DNA of 64,000 nucleotides from Taeniopygia guttata (Eukaryota; Chordata; Aves; Passeriformes; Estrildidae), in the NCBI RefSeq assembly GCF_048771995.1, contig NC_133024.1, positions 89,064,501-89,128,500 of the forward strand, in the 5' to 3' direction. The translations under genes and the position numbers were made by a program. The first letter of the stretch is position 1. The number at the start of each line of letters is the position of its first letter. The notes beneath the pieces were generated by a model. That model saw nothing but the letters and a program-made list of their open reading frames with translations. It had not been told where the DNA came from and searched no databases. Positions 39,140 through 52,466 of this stretch are shown here, piece after piece.

Positions 39140-39560
39140 ATGCTGAATAAAAGGTAATTTAATGGAAACAGCAGAGTATTTGAAAGTTCACTGCATGAAA
39201 ATTGGATTTTTGCCTTTTATTATTTACATTGCACCTTATTCATATTTAAGGCCGCAGGGATTATCATCCTTCTTAATGGCTTTATTTAATAAAGACTTTG
39301 CATTTCACAGTATAGGATCGAGCACAGGCTTCAATCTGTTATCAGGATTTCAATTAACTAGCTTTAGCTTCAGTTGACCTATAAATCCGATAAATATATC
39401 TAAATAATTAATTTGCTTTCACTGGCTGATAGTGGCTACTTTTAAATACAGCTGCTATGTACTTAGCTGCTAAGTGGTACAACAATGCTCATAACTTGCT
39501 TTTATTATGATTCTAGAGATTACATATATCTATTAAAGCGACTGACTAGGCCAGGGCTGG
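39140..39560. promoter_or_regulatory. Candidate conserved intronic element
   Basis: About 420 bases without repeat homology or coding frame, dense in developmental-enhancer-like words: ATAATTAAT (39403-39411), a CAGCTG E-box near 39450, TTTATTTAATAAAG, and CpGs in AT-rich context (GGCCGCAGG, GGATCGAGC, AATCCGATA). The texture resembles deeply conserved noncoding DNA, which is common in long introns. No alignment is available, so this is inference. Confidence 0.25.
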
Positions 39561-39801
39561 TCTCTCAATTTAAAAGACCTTGTAGAGGGGCTGCAGTTAT
39601 GGCTGAGGACCATTGCAGCTGGGATGCAAGTGCACCTTGAATTTTGGAAGCAGAGGCTAGGAATGAGTAGATGTTATGGATCAACACATCCCTTAGCTGG
39701 ACTGAATCATCCTCTGGCTGTGATTATGTATTTTGGAAACTAAGGGTTGGATGTAGCTGATTCCAGGGTGGAGGAGTGTTGATAAATACAGGAGACTGAA
39801 T

Positions 39802-39840
39802 GAAATTCTGTTGCTCTTACATTTGAATTCTGTTGCTCTT
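39802..39840. repeat. Short tandem direct repeat, about 23-bp unit
   Basis: AATTCTGTTGCTCTT occurs twice, in 39802-39818 and 39825-39840, separated by ACATTT. This is a small local duplication. Confidence 0.9.
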
Positions 39841-39887
39841 CACCTAAGAAGAGTCATACACCCATGTAATTTTGCAGTCAAGGTTGG

Positions 39888-39914
39888 TTTTTTTTTTTTT
39901 TTTTTTTTTTTTTT
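39888..39914. repeat. Poly-T tract, 27 nt
   Basis: Uninterrupted run of 27 T on the + strand, followed by GAGTCA. No retroelement body is recognised on either side. Confidence 0.95.
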
Positions 39915-42757
39915 GAGTCACATTTAAATCATGCTAAGCACACAAAACAAATAATGATGTTAAATTTTTACTGCACTCTTTTGGGTATTGAGAGAGACTG
40001 AAATTTGACTTTAAGTGAGCATTATAAACAGACAGGCTTGAAAAGCAGTGCCTCAAAAGTACAGAGATAGGGTCTATCACTTCTATTTCCTCCTGTAAAT
40101 TCACTCCCTGCTGATAAGGAATATCCTGAAATAAAGAATTATCCTCGTGCCATGCTCTGGGGCCAAAACAATTACCAAATAATTATTTTGGTGGGACTCA
40201 TGAAGCATGAGCATAGGGCCAGCTCAGATGCCCACTAAAGCTGCCACCCTGCCCAGAAGAGAGGAGCAGTCCATGGCCCCGAGCTCGGTGCTGCACACGG
40301 GGATGCTCAGCCATTCAGCCAAGAGCAGCAGGATGGCATCCAGAGTGGCAGCACTGCTGATGTGAGGTTCCTGGTCTTTTCAGAGTTATTCCAGCTGGCT
40401 CGCATCCTGAGGACCAAAGATTTGAGTCCTTCAGGGACCTGCAAAGACCAGAACACCAGTCAAATATAAAATGCTTAAATTACAATACCTCAAGCTGTAA
40501 AGATATTTTCTGCCTATCAATGCATGATTAACTGGAGTGTATGTACTCAAAGAGAAATGTAATATTTATTAAACACAGTTAATTTAGACATTTTGGCATT
40601 TGGTATGCAAAGATTATGCATTTTTCCCAGGAGTTATGTTAATTATTTCAGCATGATAAGTTTAATTTTAAAAGGGTTTTTTGTTGCTAAAGGGAGGGTT
40701 ATATGTGCATGTGTACAAGGAGAACTTTAATTAAAATTTCTGTTCTCCATTGTTTCAGGAGTTTAGAATGCACTTTCTCCTCTGTGAGTCAAAAATACTG
40801 CTTAAATTTACAGGGCTCAAAGGGTTAATGTATGAAAATGAAGACATTCAAGGTTATATTGCTGACAGTGCCATTGTGTTGGCAAAGGAAAAAGATGAAA
40901 CACAGCCTCAATTTGCTTCTCATGCTAAATAGTATTTTGTTCTGTATTGTTAGAAGAAATCATTCCATATCTGGAGAAGATGGAAAACATGGAAATCATG
41001 ATGCTGCCTCTGCTGACCTTAATAAAATTTTCTTTTTAACTATTTCTCTCCCAGACATCCTGAAAGGTTTGAAATAAAAACAACACTGTTTTTCTGAGGA
41101 AGGTCTAAGAATTTGAAATATGATCCTCATTTTTGGTGCCGGCTGCAACAGATAAAATATGGGAAGTTCTCCTAATGTTTGTCAGTACATCTGAACACTG
41201 GGAAACTGATGCTCTTAGACACATATTCCATGGGAAAATAGGATATGTTCAATAAGTATATATAATATTAATCAATTGGTACATTTAATTTAGCTGTAGT
41301 ATAGGAGATTGTTGCTAGTGTTAGAGAATTGATTAATAAACTGGGGCAGAGGGGGGGTAGGATGGGGAAAAAGGCAAGGTAGGAGTTTCTGTCAAAGCTG
41401 TCTATTTCTTGTGTGTTCCTAAAAGTTCTTCTGAAAACTTCTGTGAATTTCAATGAAAAATGAGAAATCCTAAAAAAAATAAAATTCAATTTCTTTCCTC
41501 TTAGCAGGTGTTGTTTATAAGACAGTTCTAATAAAATTACAACTGCTGTAAATCAGTACTTGTCCAGAGCAAGCTGCAGCCGTGGAGTACAACAGCCCTC
41601 CAGAGAATCCAGAAGGGACACCAAGGGTAGCTTCTCTCCTTGAAACCTGTGATCAAGAAGCTGTAATCACTCACTGGGAGACGTTCACTTGTGCCTGCAC
41701 CGCCCTCTCCTGTTGAAATTCTCCCAGGAAAGTCAGGAGAGCGTCACAAGTGCCTCTGCTGCTGCAGATGTCACAGGTTTCCTTTGGTGGTGTTCTTGAT
41801 GGTGCTGTCACCTGTCCTGAAAGGATCTGTCACCCAGATGTTATTTGCTGAACCAGTAGCCCTTAAATACCATGTCCATCAGCAGTACAGGTCAGAGAAC
41901 CACATCACTGGGATCTGCTCATCTGCTAACCACCATCTGGCGAAGCAGCTCCTGTAACAAGAGAAGCAAATAAAGAAGAATATAAATGTTTTGATTCAGG
42001 AGTTGTATTTTTCTTTGAAGGTTGATAGCAAGGGGTCAGTCTATTAAGAAGGAAACTTTGGTCCCACTTCAGCTCACTGCCTCAGTGAACCTTTATTTTG
42101 TTATTTTATTTCAAAATAAACGTTGCTATTTTTACCTTAAGAATAACAAATGTTACTGATTGAAAATTATTTGCTAAGACAAATGTTCATCTGTAGCTTG
42201 TAGAGCACTCTTGCTCCTTCTGTACAACACACACACATCTTTCTCTTGGGTGTTCGTGATCAATCTGTTTTTCTGCAGTTTGTCAGTGGAAAGGCCCTGG
42301 TTCATTTCTTTCTAGTGAATCATATTTTGATTGTCTCATTTCCTACTGAAGTGAGTGAAGTTGATTTGGGCATACACAGACTGTAACTTCTACACATACC
42401 TCTGCTAAGCTGCAATGCATATTAATAAAATTTCTAAAATTATCTTCTACTATGAACTTATTTAATGCACTAAAGCCTTCTGAATTACTTCAGAATAAAT
42501 GATAGGGTTGTCCACACTCAATACTTCTTACCAGGTGGAGGCAACGTGCCCTGGGTTTTTAGCCCAGGCTGTGGGCCAGGGGACCAGGACTCCCAGGTGC
42601 ACTGAGGAACAAGCACACCTGGTAGGATGAGAACAGCCCAAAGGGTCCTTAACAGGTACCTGTAAAGCAGTACTGGAACAGGGCTGATGTGCCTCACGGG
42701 CTGTGTAGAATAGTCTGGGTCTGAATATGAGGAGTGTGTCCCTGCACACTCCCGGTA

Positions 42758-42845
42758 GATCACAGAGTCACAGAGTGTTTGGCAGGGACCTGTGCAGGGA
42801 ATCTAATCCAACTCCCCATCTCCCCTGCCCCCAGCTGGCAAGGAA
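42758..42845 (-). mobile_element. Short CR1 3' remnant (minus strand)
   Basis: ATCACAGAGTCACAGAGTG matches the complement of the CR1 terminal repeat. It is followed by a degraded GGCAGGGACCTGTGCAGGG stretch and a TCTAATCCAACTCCCCATC block, as in antisense CR1 3' ends. Only about 90 bp are recognisable, and the right edge is unclear. Confidence 0.75.
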
Positions 42846-45800
42846 CATGCACAGAGGTACTGAACAGCACACGAATGATGCAGAGACTGTGCAGGTCATG
42901 GCAGTGAGGATAGTGGATTTAGAAGTAAGTTGTCCTTAAAACTAAACCTGTTGTTCTTGCATTGTTAGGCTCCCTCTTTGTTAATCTTTAAAGGATACTT
43001 TTGGCTAGTTTCTTAGCTGGGTATATGTTTTAATGTTCATATATGTGCTATCACCAATTTGAAGCAGAGCTGGAAGGTGCAGCCACTTCAGACACTTAGA
43101 TGTGAGAGTTTCTTTCCTTCAGACTTTGGAAGTTGTCACCTGTCCTGAAAATGTATAGTTTGTCTTTGCTGTGGTGGCTACTGTGAATTAATCTGAAGTA
43201 TTTATAGTTATTATAGTTGTTTGATAAAAGGTTCTGCCTAATAAGAGAGAAGTCAGAAGAGCAGATTAATAGCAGGCAGTCCTTTGTTTAACTTGGCAAG
43301 GCTCATCACAAGCCATCAAAGGAAGCAGTCACTTTGTCAGCAGTATTGAATGGATGAATATTATAAACAAAAAGGTCACCAAGTCTTACAGCCTAGTTTT
43401 TCTAAGAAACAGAAGGGCTTGCCAAACAGCTTTAGGACTAGAATATAGGTGCTTTATGTATTCAAAGCATATGGGGTTCATAACTGCTGTTCCCTTTGGT
43501 ATTGGTGAGTTTTCTGAAAATACAGGAAGGAAACAGGTTTTGAAGGAGCCCAGATGTGACATGCAACCCATCTGTTTTTCTGAACCATTTCTCTAAATTA
43601 ATTCCATTGCTTCCCAAGCAGAGTTGCTAATAGGATGTTGAAAACAAGAGTATATCAGAACCAGTTTTGAAAGGAGTTCCCAGTAGCCTGTTAGAGATGC
43701 AGGTATTCTGACAATAATTCCCCATTCCCAAGTGCGGTATTCACTTCAGGCCCTAGTTCAGGAGAGGCTTTAAAAATATGCTTGTGTTAATCTCTGTTAC
43801 TACAGTTTTGCCTGTGGTTAGCTCTAGTTGTGTGTTCTCAATTAAACATGTTTCTGATGTGTCCTCTGCAGAAATAAAGGGCTGACTTGAGGTTAGAGAT
43901 AATTTCCTCTAAGGAGCTACTGAACTCTGTCCAGGCTGTACCTGTCTGCATCTATTTAGCACAAGGCAAGGCAGTGACTTACATCCTCCTATCAAGAATT
44001 GTTTAAGAAAACAGCTGAAATCTTCCACTTGATTAATTCATTAGAGAGGAGCTGAAAGAGCTATGCAAAAAGCAGAACTATATAATGTAGTTTTGGGGTT
44101 ACTGCTCTTTGTCAGCTGTTGCAGGAACAATGAGCATTGCAAGTGTCATAGCATCTTTAATTATATATGGCCTACTTCCTGAAATATTTATAGGGAATGG
44201 AGATACAAAGTGACAGTTCTGGTTGGAAGGTATAAAGGTTATTCTTAAGTATCAACAAGGTGATTTTCCCTACGAGGTTCTCCATCTAGCAAAATAACTG
44301 AATTGCTGTGTTTACAGGAAAAAAAAAATGTAAAAGCTGTTCTTTCACCCAGGCATCTTCTTTCACCCATGCCTTCTTTGCCATCCCACAGTAATGATTG
44401 GTGTAGATGTGTCTGAAAGACCTAAGCATTTCAGGTGTGAAAAAATCCTGGCTCCTGATGAGGAGCCATGGAGTGAAGACAGTGATTTATAGGACAACAT
44501 AAGCACTGCAAAATTCAGAAGCAAGTATAGTCTTCAGTTTTAGTTTTGATGAGTCCTGTGAGCCCTGCAGGACTGGTGAGCCCCATAAACCATATGGTTA
44601 GCAAGTTGTGAGGATTCCAGTCTGAAACAAATGCAAAACCAGAAGAATGGGTTTAGCACTTTGTTTTTTACTGCCTGTGCTTACATTAGGATTGTGTTAG
44701 AAGCACTAAACTTTTACAGCTGGCAACAGGTGGAGGAAGATGAACAGAAGGACTGTGTTGTGGATGTGCAAGATGCAGATTGTGGGACTGAAAGGTGCTG
44801 CTGTTTTAACGACATAACTCATTTAAGTGTGGCCCAGCAGTATAACCCCCTAGGGGCAGTCATCAGTCATTTCTGCACACTTGAGACTGCCACTGGCTCA
44901 GTGTCTGTCCCACTCCCAGCCCCTCACTCTGCTGGACACACGTCTGTGCTGGAAGGGGAGGAAGGGTGAACCAAACAACTGCAGTGTCATCCTAGTCCCC
45001 CCCATCTCTCAAAGGGGAGTGCCTTTCACTGAATATTGTTTCTCATCTCTTATGTAAGCAGGGAACAACCTCTCTGCACTACCAGCCTGCACTGCACACT
45101 AGCGGTTCAGACATGGCAAAATTTGTTTGAACCACTGCTGCCCTGTCCCCTGCTGGCTCTGCGGGTTGCTAATGTGTTTCTCTGTCCCTGACACTGGCTC
45201 AGCTATATGTGACCCTGCAGTACTTCCTCCCTGTCTGCTCAATTATGTTGTTCACTGCAGGTGCCCTTGTTCACAGACATTTAGCTGCAGTCATACCAAG
45301 CCTCATTTGGCCCTCTTGAATGGTATTTTGAGCCAATTAATGGTCATTTTTAGGAAAAGATCCCAAACTTAAGCCTTGCTTTACCCAGATTACTTGCTCA
45401 GAAATTTACTTGCGGGATGCCCGGTGTTTACTAATTCTGCCTAGTGGCTGCTGTTGTCTTACCAGTTTGGTGCTTGTGGTGCTTCAGATGGTCTTAGAGA
45501 CCACTCCTTCCTCAGGGATGACACACCGTGACCCAGATGACCTCCTAAAAGTGGGGTAAGGCAGTGGAGCACTCTTGGCCTATGCTTGCCAGCACTATAT
45601 ACATGGATGGAACCATGTGGTTATTGCCTTCAGCCTTCTCTTATGGGAGATAACTGCAACAAAGAAGTCATTTTGGAAAGATCCACAAAACACCTGTCTC
45701 CCAATGGCCTGATTCAGCAGAGCCTACAAGTCACTTACCAGCATTTTTTTATGAAGTATAAATCAAAACTCAAAGGAAACATTAGGAGCAAGATGAGCCC

Positions 45801-46363
45801 TGGTAGTGTTTCTAGATCCCTAGATAGAATAGAAAAATCCAGTACAATATAGCCAGACATCCAGGAAAACATCTCCCCCAGCTGGGACTCAATTTGACGT
45901 GAGTGTGGGAACAGAGTATGTCAGCCCAACATGTGAGGGGTTTCAGTGCCAGGGTGTGCTGAGCTGTGCCCTGCCCAGCACCATCACTCCAGCTGTGGAA
46001 TTCTGGACACTGCAAAACCCATATTTTAAAATTGTCAGAAGCTGGCATTTTGAGAGCTGCCTCCTCCCATGACTTGGAAGAGCAGCTGATTCCCAGCAAG
46101 CCTCAGCACTAGGCAAATTGCTGCTTTCTTACCCATTTGCAGCCCTTGGAGGTCAAACTGCTCAACCAGACACTTCCTCCTGCACCCCCCCCAGACCTCA
46201 TTTTAGGTAAGTCCTTGCTGGCATGATGGGTTGTAGAAGTAGTTTCAGGAAAAGAGTAATCCTGAGCATGGGTCCTGCCTGGCTGCATGGCATGTGAACA
46301 CTTGGTTACAGCTCTTAATTAAAGCCTGGATGATGATTTTTTACTAGGCCTCTTGGGATTTTT

Positions 46364-46365
<2 letters not shown>

Positions 46366-46397
<32 letters not shown>
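46366..46397. repeat. Poly-T tract, 32 nt
   Basis: Uninterrupted run of 32 T on the + strand, ending at ATGACAAGG. The flanks show no recognisable SINE or LINE. Confidence 0.95.
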
Positions 46398-46400
<3 letters not shown>

Positions 46401-48197
46401 ACAAGGACAATAGGAAGTAATTGCCAGTAGTCCACATCAACGAAGTCTGGAGCAGATGATAGGGACAAGCTGTTGGATTTCTAATTTGTCCTTTATCTCA
46501 GCAGAGCTCCAGGCATCTGGTAATGGAGCAGTCAACATATTAAGTGTTGTCTGATCAGCAAAATGTGAAGGAATGCTGGTAGTTTACCCCAAATATCATT
46601 CTTCTGCCTGCTTTATGTGGCTTTAAGTATATATGTGCATATATAGGGACAATATAGTTAAAATAATATTAAAATATATGAATTCTCTGACTTTCCATGA
46701 AAGTTCAGCCTGAAGTCTGGCTGTTTCATTTGTACATTTAAGGTGAGGGAGGCTGATGTTATCTTCAGGTAAATGGGGTGCTCTGCTGTTGTTTGCACCA
46801 GGTAGTTTGACAACGGATAAAGGGCTTTTAATTTTGTGACCAAAGCTATGCTTCGTAGAGAAGTTGAGATGAGTTGTGGAGCCAGAAAAGATTGTGATCC
46901 TTCTATATGCTTCTGCAGTGGTGCTTTTTTAACATTTATGCTGGTAAGTAAATCTCTTTTACAAAAAGCAAGCTTTAAAGGAAAAAGAAAAGTGTAACTG
47001 TTTGCAGCCTCAGACCTGACAGCACTTTGGTTTTCATTATTATTTATCTGCAGGCACCATTCTCTGTAAGAGATGCCAGTTTCTCTCACACCTGGCAACA
47101 CGATGCTGTCAGGAGTCTGTAGGATATGTGTATTTTAAAAAATTATGTGTATTGAAGTTTTACAGTAAAAGCATCACGTGTTATATTTCAGATGTATCAA
47201 CCAAGGGGAAAAACATTAAAAAGAAGGAAGGAAGAAAAAACTACATCAGAGCTGAATAATTTTTGTACTCGATTGTTTCACAGTAAAATGTAGTACCGCG
47301 AGTGTGCGTAATTTACCTCTGCTTGTTGACTCCCTTTGCAGAACTGTATCTGAATCATTTCCTGTTAGTGAATAAAATCAAGAGGTTTTCAGGGTTGTTT
47401 AGTCTGGGCAACTGGGAGTTGGTGTAGCTAATGTGTTCCAGGAGGTTAACCACTGTGAACTCTCTTGTCTGAGCTGTTTCCCTTTTTTGGGTAGGTTTCT
47501 ACCCATACAGTTGCCTTTCAGGTAGCAAGTTATCAGCTGTCTCGCCTGTAATGTGAAAGAAATGAATCTGTGGCAATGTAAAATCTCAAAAACATGTATT
47601 GTCTTTCTCTGCTATAGCTAGGGAGGGGGTGAAAGGAGAGAGATTCTTCTGCGGTAATGACTTTTACTCCCAGAATAAAGACATTCATGCTTTCTGTGCA
47701 GTAGTTTTTGAAAGCCTCATTTTGTAGTCACATAAAATCATGGTAACAGGCAGGGTATTTATCTGTGATTCACATCTTTAACTTACGGGAATGTGTTTCC
47801 TCTGAGGCATTTTATTTTTATTTACAGATAGAATCCAAAAATGAAGAGAATTTTAGGTGATGCCAACAATGGGGACTAATTAATACAGACTCCTTCTGAC
47901 CTCTGTGGTGCTCTTGCTGTGGAAAATGGGTGCCAGCAGTGTGGCTTTATGCTTTCAGGGCCATCTGGAACGGGTGATTCCACAGTTTGCATTTGACTCC
48001 TGGTGTCAAGATGCTCAGGTCAGAGGGTTCCTTCAGCAGAGCGGTTTCTGTGGCATCAGGGCGCTAATCACGCACGGGCTGCCTGCAGGCGATTGCTGCT
48101 GGCAGTGCTTTCTTCAGCATTTAACCTGGGCGGTTTGCAACACCGGTGCTTCTTGTACGTTTTTTATTAACTACATTTGTGAGCTTTTCATTGATTT

Positions 48198-48227
48198 CCC
48201 CCCGCCCCCCCCCCCTTTTTTTTTTTT
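48198..48227. repeat. C-run to T-run homopolymer junction
   Basis: C6, G, C11 and then T12 in direct succession on the + strand. It is hard to sequence, so length errors are likely. Confidence 0.95.
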
Positions 48228-50403
48228 CTTTTAACTGCAACTGATGTATTTGTAATTAATTATTTAGTGGGCATAGTATGACATAAAAGGGAATATTGTA
48301 CAAATGGTTATATTTTTCTCCTTTGTGTGGCTTTTTTTCCCTGCTCTCTTGTGATCTCCCCACAGCTGATCTCATATATGATGACAGTAACTGCTAATGG
48401 GCTTCCACTTGTCCGCAGTTATAGGTGTGCTACATTTCAGTCCCTGTATGGAGAATAAATTCTCAGGTTCCTTAATGGATATTTGGAGAGTATTTTTCAT
48501 GTGTAACAGAAACATGCTAATGGATAGCAAAAGCCAATTCTATTCTTGAGTTTCAAATTAATTTGTATAAAAGCTCTAGGTTTAATTCAGTTCATAATGT
48601 AGTCTTAAATCAGTAAGAGGAAGAATGGTGAATATGGTGAATACTAGAAAGCTGATGTTCATTATATTAATGTTTAGCAAAGAAATGCATTCTTATTTGT
48701 CATACAGTTCACACTAACAGCATGGCTGCAAACCATGGAACTCCATTGTAAGTTCCTTACAAACCATTTCTTTCCAAATTTCTGTTTGACTTAAAACAGT
48801 AGTCAACCTCTTTTCAGCATTTAAAAAATGCGGCATAAACCCATCCACTATTTTGTGGTAGGCTCTTTTAATTAGGCTGAAAGTGGACCCTAGATATGTA
48901 GAACTAAATTAACGTGAAAGCCTCTTAAAAAAATTTGTTATTTGTGTGTGTGTTTAACTACTACTGTACCAGGTCTTACTAGCCTGAGAGTCCAAAAGAA
49001 GCACTGACTGAATAATTTTATTTCTAAATACATGCACCTTGACAACGGCAGTTTTTAATGGCAAAGTTTCATTCTTTATGGATGCTGGTATAACATGAGT
49101 GCTTCAGTTAGCTTAACAAAGGTTAATGAAAATATGCTGAAAGTGATCTGCCTGTGGTGTTTACAGAAATTTTCAGTTAGCTTCTGTACTAATTTTCACC
49201 CTGCAAAACCAGAGAGGTCATTGGATTTGAATAATATATTGGATTTTATTAACACTTCTTTTATGAATTTACTTTCACATGTAGGTTTTACATGTACCCA
49301 ACAGGCAAAAGAAAACATAGGAAGTTGTGTGGCAAATGCCTGTCTCTCATTCTTACTTAGGAGTGGATGGGTGGGTGAGGATGCAAGGTGGGACCATGCT
49401 GTCAGTCACATGGGGCTGTGGCCATACTTGTTCGTGGGACCCCTGCCAGCTCTGTTTGCTTCTCCCCACTTCAGAATGTGAATTGAAAGTGGATGCCTAC
49501 AGCTTCAGACAGAAGCAGAATTTATTGCAAGAATTGAGCAGGTTGTCTGGGGAAAGGGAGGAATGAGAAGAGACCCCAAAGCTGCCTGGTGCAACTGCCT
49601 TCTGTTGTTTACCTTCTTTAACTTTGGTTAGGCTGGGAAAAAGGAGAGATCAGTAGCCTTACTTCAGCTTTGAGAACCCACCCTGAATGTTTATTAATTA
49701 GAGCTCCTCTAATACCTTCTGTTTTCTCTGAACATCTTTGGACAGTAGTAAGGGAGATGCATCCTCACTCAAAATCTTGTCTTGTGTGCTGTTTCTAAAA
49801 GGTTGCTTTAACTGCCTTATTTGGGCTCTTGCAAAATCCCAAAAGTGTTCATGAAGAACACTTTACAATTATGTGAAGTGTATTTCTGAGAAATAAATTT
49901 TAAAATTGGTCCATTTGAATGATTAAGAAATGTACCTAGTGATGATTCTCCAGAACCAGAACATAGTGTGTCCTTCGCTGGCTGTACTGAGGGCTCTGCT
50001 CATCAGCTTTCCAGTGTTTACAGGACACATACCAGTTTTTGTTACAACTTAGAACATAAACTCCTGAAAGCCAGGTTCCTGATTTAACCTGCAATGTCCC
50101 CTGTTAGAAAGCTGTTTGCAAAAAAGTATTACCAGTAACAACAGCTGGTTGTAGTGCAGTAGTGCTGTTTTCCAGTGCTGCCAGGTCATGCAGGTGACCT
50201 CGCCTTACCTCAGTTGCTCTGGCTGTGAAGTTAATGTTACTTTGCTTTCTTATCAAGAGGAGATTCTCTGAAGATTCCTTCATGTTTGCAGCTTTCTATA
50301 TAACATTTTTCTAGCATGGTCTTGCTACTTCTGGGTTGGGCTTTTTGAGAAGTTTGTAAAAAAAAGCGGGCATACAGTTGTAAATGAGCTTTTCTTTCAA
50401 TAG

Positions 50404-50487
50404 TGTTTGGGTGGGTTTTTTTCTTTTTGTTTGTTTGCTTTGTTTTTGTTTGTTTATTTTGGATTTTTAGTGGTGTGGGTTTTTTCC
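50404..50487. repeat. T/G-rich low-complexity stretch
   Basis: About 84 bases dominated by TTTG-like units and T runs (TTTGTTTGTTTGC, TTTTTGTTTGTTT). It resembles the stretch at 38892-38943 and has no adjoining retroelement. Confidence 0.8.
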
Positions 50488-51612
50488 CTCTAGGTAAATT
50501 TCTTGTTCAGAAATTGGCTTAAAAAGCAGGAAAACAGCAGGCATGGGGACGATGTTTTTTTTCCTTTTATTTATGTAACCACTGCTTTCCAGAAACCTGT
50601 CATAGGATATTTTTAGGAAGCAGTAAAGACTTCAGATTTTCACTCTTTTGCCAAGTTTATTTCATACTCACAGGATTCCCTGGGTATAAATTCAGGTGTG
50701 AAGTTAGGTATATTGTTGAAAATATGTGGATGGGTGTTCATAGAGTCTCGAGGCAGACGCCTGCCTGCTCTGTTTGCAGTGCACAGAGCGCTTCAGCAGC
50801 CAGAGTTTTGTAGCAAACTGATGCTACTTTGGTAAAGCTAATGGAATCACTCTTGCACAAACACAGCGTGTGCTTCAGGTATGCTGGGGGTTAAGGAATA
50901 CAATGTATTGCAAGGATGCATCAACAGGATTACATCAGTAGATAGAAAACATGATTTTTTCAAATGCTTATTCTTAGGCTTGTAAGATGAGATTTTATTC
51001 TTCCAGCCATGACATACTGTTGAGTTCCTAAGGTCTTAAAAAGATATGAGAAGTGGAAGTGTACTGAATATTGCCAGATCCTACAGTTGTTTTCCAGCTT
51101 GCTCTATAGCCCTCTTTATTTTCTATGATACTCTAACACAGCTCTTAATTCCTGGTACTTATGAATCTGGGAAGTGGTGGAGCTTGAATTAGAGCTTTAA
51201 AGGTGAATAGTTTTTTTACTGTCTACTGTAAATGCTCAGCAATTTAATGATGGGAACACTACCCTTTGGGGACTTGAGGGTATGCTGCAGTTACCTGGAG
51301 CTAAATCCCTTCATCACCTAAGGAAAACAGGGAATGTGGAGTGTTTAAATTAGCTGTACAGGGGAGCTCAGTGCTCAGCATGCTTGCAGGCTGTGGTCAG
51401 AATCAACAAGTTTCCATGTGTGTCACCACAGAAAGTGCACTGTTGGGTTCTGGGGTGCTGCAGCCTTTGGGGGTCTGACCTGACTGCAGTGCACCTCTGC
51501 TTGGGTCCAACTTTCCCACAACCTCCTGTGGTGGGAGTGGGCATGCCATGATTAGAGACACACAGAAAAATGTCTTCAGGTCCCTGGGACCTGGCATTTG
51601 GTTCCTTGGCAC

Positions 51613-52228
51613 CAAATTCCCAGGTAGCCAAGAAGGCCAGTGGCATCTTGACTTGTGTCACATGAAGTGTTGCCAGCAGGACCACAGGAAGTAGTTGTAC
51701 TCTACACTGATGAGGCCACACCTCAAATACCAGGTTGAGTTTAGGGCCCTTCACTACAAGAAAGACATTGAGGTGCTGGAGTGTGCAAAAGAGAAGGGCA
51801 ATGGAGCTGGTGAAGGGTTTGGAGCTCGGGTCTGCTGAGGAGGAGATGAGGGAGCCGGGATTGTTTAGCCTGGAGAAAAGAAGGCTCAGGGGAGACCTAT
51901 CAGTCTCTACAATCACTTGAAAGGAAGTGTAGTGAGGTGGAGGTCAATCTTTTCTCCCAAGTAACAAGTGATAGGATGAGAGGAAACAGTCTCAAGCTGT
52001 GCCAGGGAAGGCTTATTTTAGATATTAGGAAAGACTTCTTCACTGAAGGGCTTGCCAGGCATTGTAACCAGGGAAGTGGTGGAGTTGCCCTTCCTGAAAG
52101 TGTTCAAAAAAGGTGTGGATGTGGCACTTGAGGATATGGATAATGAGTAACGTGGTGGTGGTGGTAGGCTGACAATTGGACTCGATGACCTTAAAGGTCT
52201 CTTTCTGTCTTAATAATTGTATGATTCA
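51613..52228 (+). mobile_element. CR1 LINE 3' fragment (plus strand)
   Basis: About 615 bp of sense CR1: GTAGCCAAGAAGGCCAGTGG at the left, then GATGAGGCCACACCTCAAAT, AAAGAGAAGGGCAATGGAGC, CTGGAGAAAAGAAGGCTCAG, GATAGGATGAGAGGAAACAG, TTAGATATTAGGAAAGACTT, CTGAAAGTGTTCAAAAAAGG and TTGGACTCGATGACCTTAAA. It ends at ATGATTC near 52228. It is fairly well preserved, truncated 3' of the RT domain, and not coding. Its orientation matches SH3RF3. Confidence 0.93.
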
Positions 52229-52466
52229 ACAATCTGTCCCCTCCTGCCTGGGCACTTGAGCCGGATATTAGAAACTGCTGCTTTGCAGTGTTAGAAGACA
52301 TGGATTTTGTTTTCTGTTCTGCATCAAACCATGGTAAGGACCATGTTTTTTATTTTGTGTCATGGCCTTTGTTAATCCTGAAGTGCAGTTTCAACGAAAA
52401 AAAGCATATGTGAGACATCAGTAGTTTCAACAGATGTTTTAAACACAAAATGGTATACCAGAGAAG

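Larger units (their letters stand above)
37702..42757. other. Intronic DNA, no internal gene seen
   Basis: AT-rich sequence holding a G/T-rich stretch (38892-38943), a candidate conserved element (about 39140-39560), a short direct repeat (39802-39840) and a 27-nt T tract (39888-39914). The remaining open frames are short and unremarkable. Confidence 0.5.
42846..51612. other. Intronic DNA, no internal gene seen
   Basis: Holds a 32-nt T tract (46366-46397), a C/T homopolymer junction (48198-48227), a T/G-rich stretch (50404-50487), and a CpG-richer patch (about 48000-48180) that may be a small conserved element. A 147-codon minus-strand open frame (46658-47101) has no recognisable domain and is not called as a gene. 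Confidence 0.5.

Noticed and set aside
46658..47101. 147-codon minus-strand frame
   Set aside because: Length is near the expected maximum for random frames in 64 kb; no domain or family resemblance was seen.
51368..51916. 182-codon minus-strand frame
   Set aside because: Much of it is antisense to the plus-strand CR1 that starts near 51613, so it is repeat-derived.
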